Source of the DNA: Priapulus caudatus | Lineage: Eukaryota; Priapulida; Priapulimorpha; Priapulimorphida; Priapulidae | DNA: 52,239 nucleotides | Assembly: GCF_000485595.1 (NCBI RefSeq) | Contig: NW_014577108.1 | Span: 595,251-647,489 of the forward strand | Direction of reading: 5' to 3' | Shown here: positions 46,871 through 52,239 of the stretch, piece after piece | How positions within the stretch are numbered: the stretch's first letter is position 1 | Layout of the letters: every line of letters begins with the position of its first letter | Translations under genes and position numbers: made by a program | Notes under the pieces: generated by a model | Told to the model about the DNA's origin: nothing | Database searches by the model: none | Seen by the model: the letters and a program-made list of their open reading frames with translations, nothing else

Positions 46871-47495
46871 CGTACGACCAAATATTTGCACACCACAGCG
46901 TCTATATCTTAATCTGTGTAATTAATGCAATTATATCCATTTTAATGTGATGTAGCATATTTGATACATTTACGATACTTGTTTTCTTGTACAGCGAGCC
47001 TTGATTTTTATACTTAAAAATACATAATAATGGACTATTAGTTGATAGAAAAACGAACGGCAAACGAGATAAAATATATCTGTTATGATAATTGGTAACA
47101 TGGTTCTACACGGAGCTATAGTGGTGGTCCATCTTTCAGCATCTAAAGCTCCTGGGATAACTGATCACTAATATACACTGCAATTGAATAGCAACAACTC
47201 TTACATAGTTTGTAAATTTTACCCTGTTTTTAGATTTAATTCGAATGCAATGCTCGTGGCATTCGCTGCTAGAAATATAGTTGGTTCAAAAAGCGATCAT
47301 CATAATGTTTTTGTTAATTAATCATTACGTGGCACTGAACTGTCTTGTATTTGCGTCATCGCGTTCATCATCGATATTTTTATGACAATTTTATTATTAT
47401 TATTATTACTATTATTATTATTAATAGTAGTAGTAGTATTAGTCTTAGTATTAGTATTTTTATTATTGTCATTGTAATCATCATTATTTATCAAG

Positions 47496-47533
<38 letters not shown>

Positions 47534-48674
47534 ATATATATATTGCAGAATATATCAACTTGCCAGAGCGGTGCTCGCGTGTGATGTATGGATGCATGCA
47601 GTCAACATTCCGTGACGTTTTAATACACTACGTGATACTAAGATAGAATAAAAAAAAGTCGAGATAGAGAAATTAGTTCATACCATTGGAAAGTTTCTGT
47701 AGTAATGATGGGATAGGCTTATTTTGAGGAAACCAGCAGTTCCAACTGCATTCGTTATTTTCATCTGATTTACGGCCGCTATCCAGATGTTTTGTACGAT
47801 TCTACGTTAGCCGTAGTAATGAGTTTACTGTTCTATCTAATATGGGTATAATTCATAATCTTTACCTAACAAGTGTCATTGTAAAAATAGTGTCGATACC
47901 GTCAAACAAAATGTGAAATTTGTACATACAATAATCATAACATGACATACATTTACATTCAATGTGTGCTACCAAACCTGCGTTCATAAGCGGCTTCTAA
48001 AAACAAAATATGTGAAGCGCGTTGAGGAAATAAAGAAATCATTACATAACCAAGCCAACTCTGTGGCGGCTGACGGTAACCCATGAAGCACTACTGGTCA
48101 GAGTACATTTAATAGCTACGCACTATTTAATCATTTTTAAATTTAAATCTCTTCTCAAAAGCATCTTGTTAAATATGTTTAACAAAAAGACGAACATGGG
48201 ACCAGGGACACGAACTTAGTAACAACTCAATATTTATCATTTACTATATTAATTAATAATTTTAATTTATTAAGTAGTACTTGTAAAAATAATTAAAACT
48301 AGTAATTATTATGCGTTTTCTTTGTTTTCTATATGGCATTCGGAATCTAACACATGTTCCTTTTCTCTTTCGCTCCCTATTTCTTCCTTTCTTTCTCTCT
48401 GTCTCTCCACTGCGCGCTCTATCTCTTTCTCACTGTCACGCTCGTATGAACACGCGTCTATACAAGAGAGACACATCTACGTCGCACGCACGCAGGCATG
48501 TACGCTGCGCACGCACGCACGCACGCACGTACGTACAGACGTAGTACATATGAGCATGTATGAGTCTAGCGGCAAAATGACTATTTACAAACGGACCGTT
48601 TGTTTTAGCCAATACTTACAGTCGATTTCAAATACTGATAATTTAATACATGACGTATGACGCAAAAATCTAAG

Positions 48675-48685
<11 letters not shown>
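46871..48685. other. AT-rich non-coding sequence
   Basis: No gene supported. ATT/AGT triplet repeats lie at 47385-47460, a (TA)n tract at 47498-47540, and a GCAC-type repeat at 48485-48530. Confidence 0.45.
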
Positions 48686-48740
<55 letters not shown>

Positions 48741-48789
48741 GTGGTGGCGTGCGTGCGTGCGTGCGTGCGTGCTGCGTGGCGTGCGTAGC

Positions 48790-48852
<63 letters not shown>

Positions 48853-48895
48853 CGTATGTGTGTGTGCGCGCGCGTGCGTCTGTGCGTGTGCGATG
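48686..48895. repeat. (GT)n and (GCGT)n microsatellite
   Basis: (TG)n at 48687-48740, GCGT repeats at about 48748-48795, then (TG)n to about 48870. Confidence 0.95.
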
Positions 48896-51171
48896 GCTTG
48901 CGGAGGAAAAATAACAAATTCTATTCATTGCGGTTGCATCGCGCCGCATACAATACCCGTTTTCATGTTAAAACCTATTGACCATGCCTGACGATAAAAC
49001 GTAACATGGTCACTCTGACAGCACCGCTGTCTTCTTGCCGCTTTGGCGGCGTACATACCTGTCAAATAAATAACGTCGGCTCCGTTTCGGCCTCGGCTTT
49101 AGTTACATTGTAAAGTCATTATTACCGAATGTTATATTGCCTAGCCAAACCCGCTCGACGCTGAAGGTGTTTTTAAAGCGTTTGTGCCGTGAACTGCTAA
49201 GAAATTTATATTTGCGCATCGACAGTTTTTGTTTTATGTGGCGGTAATAATTTAAGCGCCGTACCACGCCTCGATCACACAGCTATTCTCAATCCTCTCA
49301 CACAAATTACTAATAGTTGAAAGACATTTCTGCCGTAGAGCAGTAAACAGCTCCGTGCAAAGCAACGATGTTACTCCGCCAGGAAACATTTTACGTTTCA
49401 TATCGATGTTATATAATGTTTTTAAATATCAATGCGATCGTTGCGAAATAAGTTTCGAATTTTACAAATTGTTATTTTTACGCGTACAAGACGCGAGAAA
49501 ATGAAATGACTGTAACGACAGTTAATCCATCAATCATAGCAAATATTCGTAATTTTATCGGGATAATTAAACGTTTCTAATTACTCGTAATTTTTAAAGC
49601 GGCGTTTGCGGGTTCATTTTAATATTGCCGCTGTACAGGAAAGCTTAACATTAATTTACTCGTCTCCATTTAATCAGCATGTTATGGTCAGTAAAGCAGT
49701 TGTATTGTGTGCATCATGCGTATGAGCGCATATGATATAATTACCACAAATACGCATCATTGGGACTGAGCATTCGCGGAACAGTTACGGTGTGATGTGA
49801 CGTATGATTTACTGCAGTGTACATGAGCTGAGAGTTAGCGGGGCGCGTCGGCATGCTGGCAGAGCGAACTGTCGGCAGCATGCATGCTGGCAGAGCGAAC
49901 TGTCGGCAGCATGCATGGTGGCGACATCTATGGGACAAACCCTTTAATAGAGCTCAGTCACGTTTATAGCTAGAGTTTAGGCTTAGCTATCATTCCAAAG
50001 ATTTGTAAATATACACACACCATGACCTGCCAACACGTACGCTGAGTGCGGCGTTCCCCTTCTTTAACATATTAATATAGTTGCTACTATGTGATGCTCA
50101 CGCGTGTTAAGGCTGCACGTACATTCGCCCTGTCTGTGATTGTGCGAGATGCGTTCTAGCGACCAAGTAGCCTTCTTAAAGATCACCGTTTTACTCTCTA
50201 TATACTAATAACAGGTATTTTCGTTTATCAATAGAACAGAACATCAATAAACAGCAAGTAATCTGCATATACCGGTTAGACATGAACATAAAACCTGCGG
50301 CAATCACACATTAATTGCAGGACAGCTCTCTGAAAATACGTATTACATATCATGTTATAATTCGAAGATAGATGGCGCACCAGTGCAAGGTTTGGCGTCT
50401 GAGTGGCAATATTCAAACGCACGCTGTTCCGGAGACCCTGCAAGCTGTATAGACAGCAATAACCCGGGAACACGGGAACAGGGGACAGCAGTACAACGGG
50501 AACATAAACTAAAATAAACGTGACATAATATTATCTCGCATAATCGGGAAATTAGCAGAAATACAATGAAGACATGTTGCGGGTTCGTATTGCTCGGCAC
50601 GTATCCATTATTTTAGCAACAATGTATGATTTTGTCATGCTTAACGCGAGTTATACGATGCAACCATGCACTGAATACACGTTGACTACAGGATGACTAT
50701 CACACAACAGATCTATCTATGTAGAGGATGTGTAGCCACGTTATTGATTAAACTATTTCTAACGTTCTACTACGCACACTTGTGGTTTGTTTCTGGGATC
50801 AATAATTTAGTATGTCAGCGTTCCTCCTCAAATTATTAAAGAGCCCATGCCACCATACTGGATGCATACGTTCGGAACTCGGCCAAATGGAGCCAAATTG
50901 TTCTATCATTTAGAGTGTATTACGCATTACTACTAGTTTATTACCGACAATTATGTCATTCGATATGCTTAAATGCCACGTTTATAAAGTGACAGGTTAA
51001 ATGGTCCGATTGTTTCAAATTTCGTATTAGTGAATATTTATAGTGTATTGGCGCAAAAATTCCACTTGCTATCTTTATACTTGTACAATGCATGTAACAA
51101 TTAATGCAGAATAAGATAAAAATGTGGAACAGAGAGAGTGCGCGCGAGAAAGAGAGAAAGAGAAGCGAGAT
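48896..51171. other. Non-coding sequence with possible Hox/PBC site
   Basis: No exon supported. 49000-49720 has mixed composition with many homeodomain-like ATTA cores, among them CCATCAATCA (49528-49537; TGATTGATGG on the minus strand), a good match to the PBC/Hox composite site. Frames at 49741-49938 and 50276-50600 are unrecognised. Confidence 0.4.
49851..49912. repeat. 31-bp direct duplication, two copies
   Basis: GCATGCTGGCAGAGCGAACT plus GTCGGCAGCAT occurs twice in tandem (49851-49881 and 49882-49912), with no difference between the copies. Confidence 0.95.
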
Positions 51172-52140
51172 ACATAGACATAGGGTCTACCGTAGATGCG
51201 TTTGCGCTCGAGGTTTGATCGCTGATACCGACCGTGTTCTGGGTTAATCACGCTGATCTATCGAATACACTGAAGCGTCAGAACTCTAGCAATATTATCA
51301 ATAAGCGTTGCGGTAAATAAAACTGAATGAACGCACTTACCCTAGACTTCGAATGCGAGTGCAAGCTAGCATCACAGTAACTCATTGACGAGGTGTGCTG
51401 AGTCTTTATCGGCGCCTATAGTGGCTCCCCTGAAAAAACCCGCATCGGAAATTTTACAGCTGTGTTTTACGATTCTATACACAATTGCGAGTAGGTATTT
51501 TGGAAAAACCATAAAAATTTATGATACGGTGTTAGCAGGATGCTTTATACGCGCGGCCTGCCCTTGATCTCACCGGCGAAGCTAGTATTTTAACTTTTAT
51601 GATTCTTTGAAACCATAATTGTCGAGACAGACTGTACATGTTCTAGCGCAGCAACCTTTGTAGCAGCGGCCGACTGCATCGAGAAAAAAACACCAAAAGG
51701 CAAAATTATGAGTTGTGCCGCATCGGGAAACGATAGATGAATAGGCAGCTATACGGTACATCTGTGCGCGGCTGTTCAATCGCTATTGTAAGCCACGGCT
51801 TTCACCGGTACCCTAGTATTACCTAGCATTTATTTATTCATTCATTAATTTCAAACGTTACCCCGCCCCTATTATAGAGATATGGCCGGACATGGCGACA
51901 TGAGGTAAGAACTTTAACGTCGCTCACACACGCGAGTAGTTTTTCCTTGTACATATATATACTCCCGAAATAGAAGCGTAATATCAACCTTTGTTTACTG
52001 AAAATCGCCAATAAACCTATAGTGAAGTTTTCCAATCATACATGTGTGTGCGCATGCGGTTTTACGAGTTTGCACAGAGCAATTTTGCGTACATTTAATA
52101 AATAAATAAATATATATATATATTTATATATATGTGTGTG

Positions 52141-52172
<32 letters not shown>

Positions 52173-52191
52173 TGTTTGTGTGTGTATGTGT

Positions 52192-52239
<48 letters not shown>
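51172..52239. repeat. 1-kb direct duplication, copy 2 (runs off the window)
   Basis: Matches 45431-46471 along its whole length, with the offset drifting from 5741 to 5760 because copy 2 carries mostly extra single bases. Examples are an extra G in CTCGAGG, an extra C in GATACCGACC, and an extra G in CTGGGTTAATC. Real substitutions are few. It reaches the same TC/TTC microsatellite landmark at the window end. Confidence 0.95.

Overview
The window is eukaryotic, intron-rich animal DNA. It has long non-coding stretches, dense microsatellites, minisatellites and satellites, tRNA-type SINEs, short inverted-repeat elements and interstitial TTAGGG tracts. The one convincing gene is the first coding exon of a Hox gene on the minus strand (6603 down to 6150). 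It has the N-terminal MSSYF motif, a YPWM hexapeptide 7 to 8 residues before its end, and a splice donor directly after. The hexapeptide context (LYPWMT then G-G at the splice) fits a central-class Hox gene. With the overall repeat style I favour a lophotrochozoan (mollusc or annelid-like) source, but the homeodomain exon is not in the window, so the paralogue (Lox4/Lox2/Antp type) and the phylum stay open.

Layout. 1-72: three copies of a 24-bp repeat. 73-6149: inferred first intron of the Hox gene (or 3' flank), with AT and CA microsatellites, a small foldback and a GC-richer block at 5150-5340 with posterior-Hox-like and forkhead-like sites. 6150-6603: Hox exon 1. 6604-7750: its 5' flank. 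7755-14450: about 6.7 kb of satellite DNA in three zones (24-bp family, 30-bp family, a decayed third family). 14565-14654: a frame-broken exon of S-adenosylhomocysteine hydrolase (AHCY) ending at a good splice donor. 15355-19000: more 30-bp satellite, then A/C-rich DNA with a decayed LINE reverse-transcriptase piece on the minus strand. 20662-23241: a nested transposon patch (two SINE copies, a TIR element carrying TTAGGG repeats, a doubled foldback element, a 195-bp MITE with target-site duplication, a second TTAGGG tract). 24897-26690: a 1.8-kb TGG/TTG array. 28042-28640: a CTC array. 32028-32412: a perfect 133-bp inverted repeat. 35684-40735: a run of GT, TATC, CT and GT-rich tracts. 44245-45310: two minisatellites. 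45431-46471 and 51172-52239: a ~1-kb direct duplication whose second copy runs off the window.

Three themes matter. First, satellite DNA lies about 1.15 kb upstream of a Hox start codon, which is odd because Hox neighbourhoods are usually poor in repeats. Second, the satellite block, the AHCY exon and the second copy of the 1-kb duplication all carry the same kind of scattered single-base insertions, which looks like unpolished long-read consensus. Parts of this window may therefore be assembly noise, and 'pseudogene' calls there must be read with care. Third, most long open frames are translations of microsatellites and are not genes. I found no complete protein-coding gene, rRNA, CRISPR array or bacterial-type operon.
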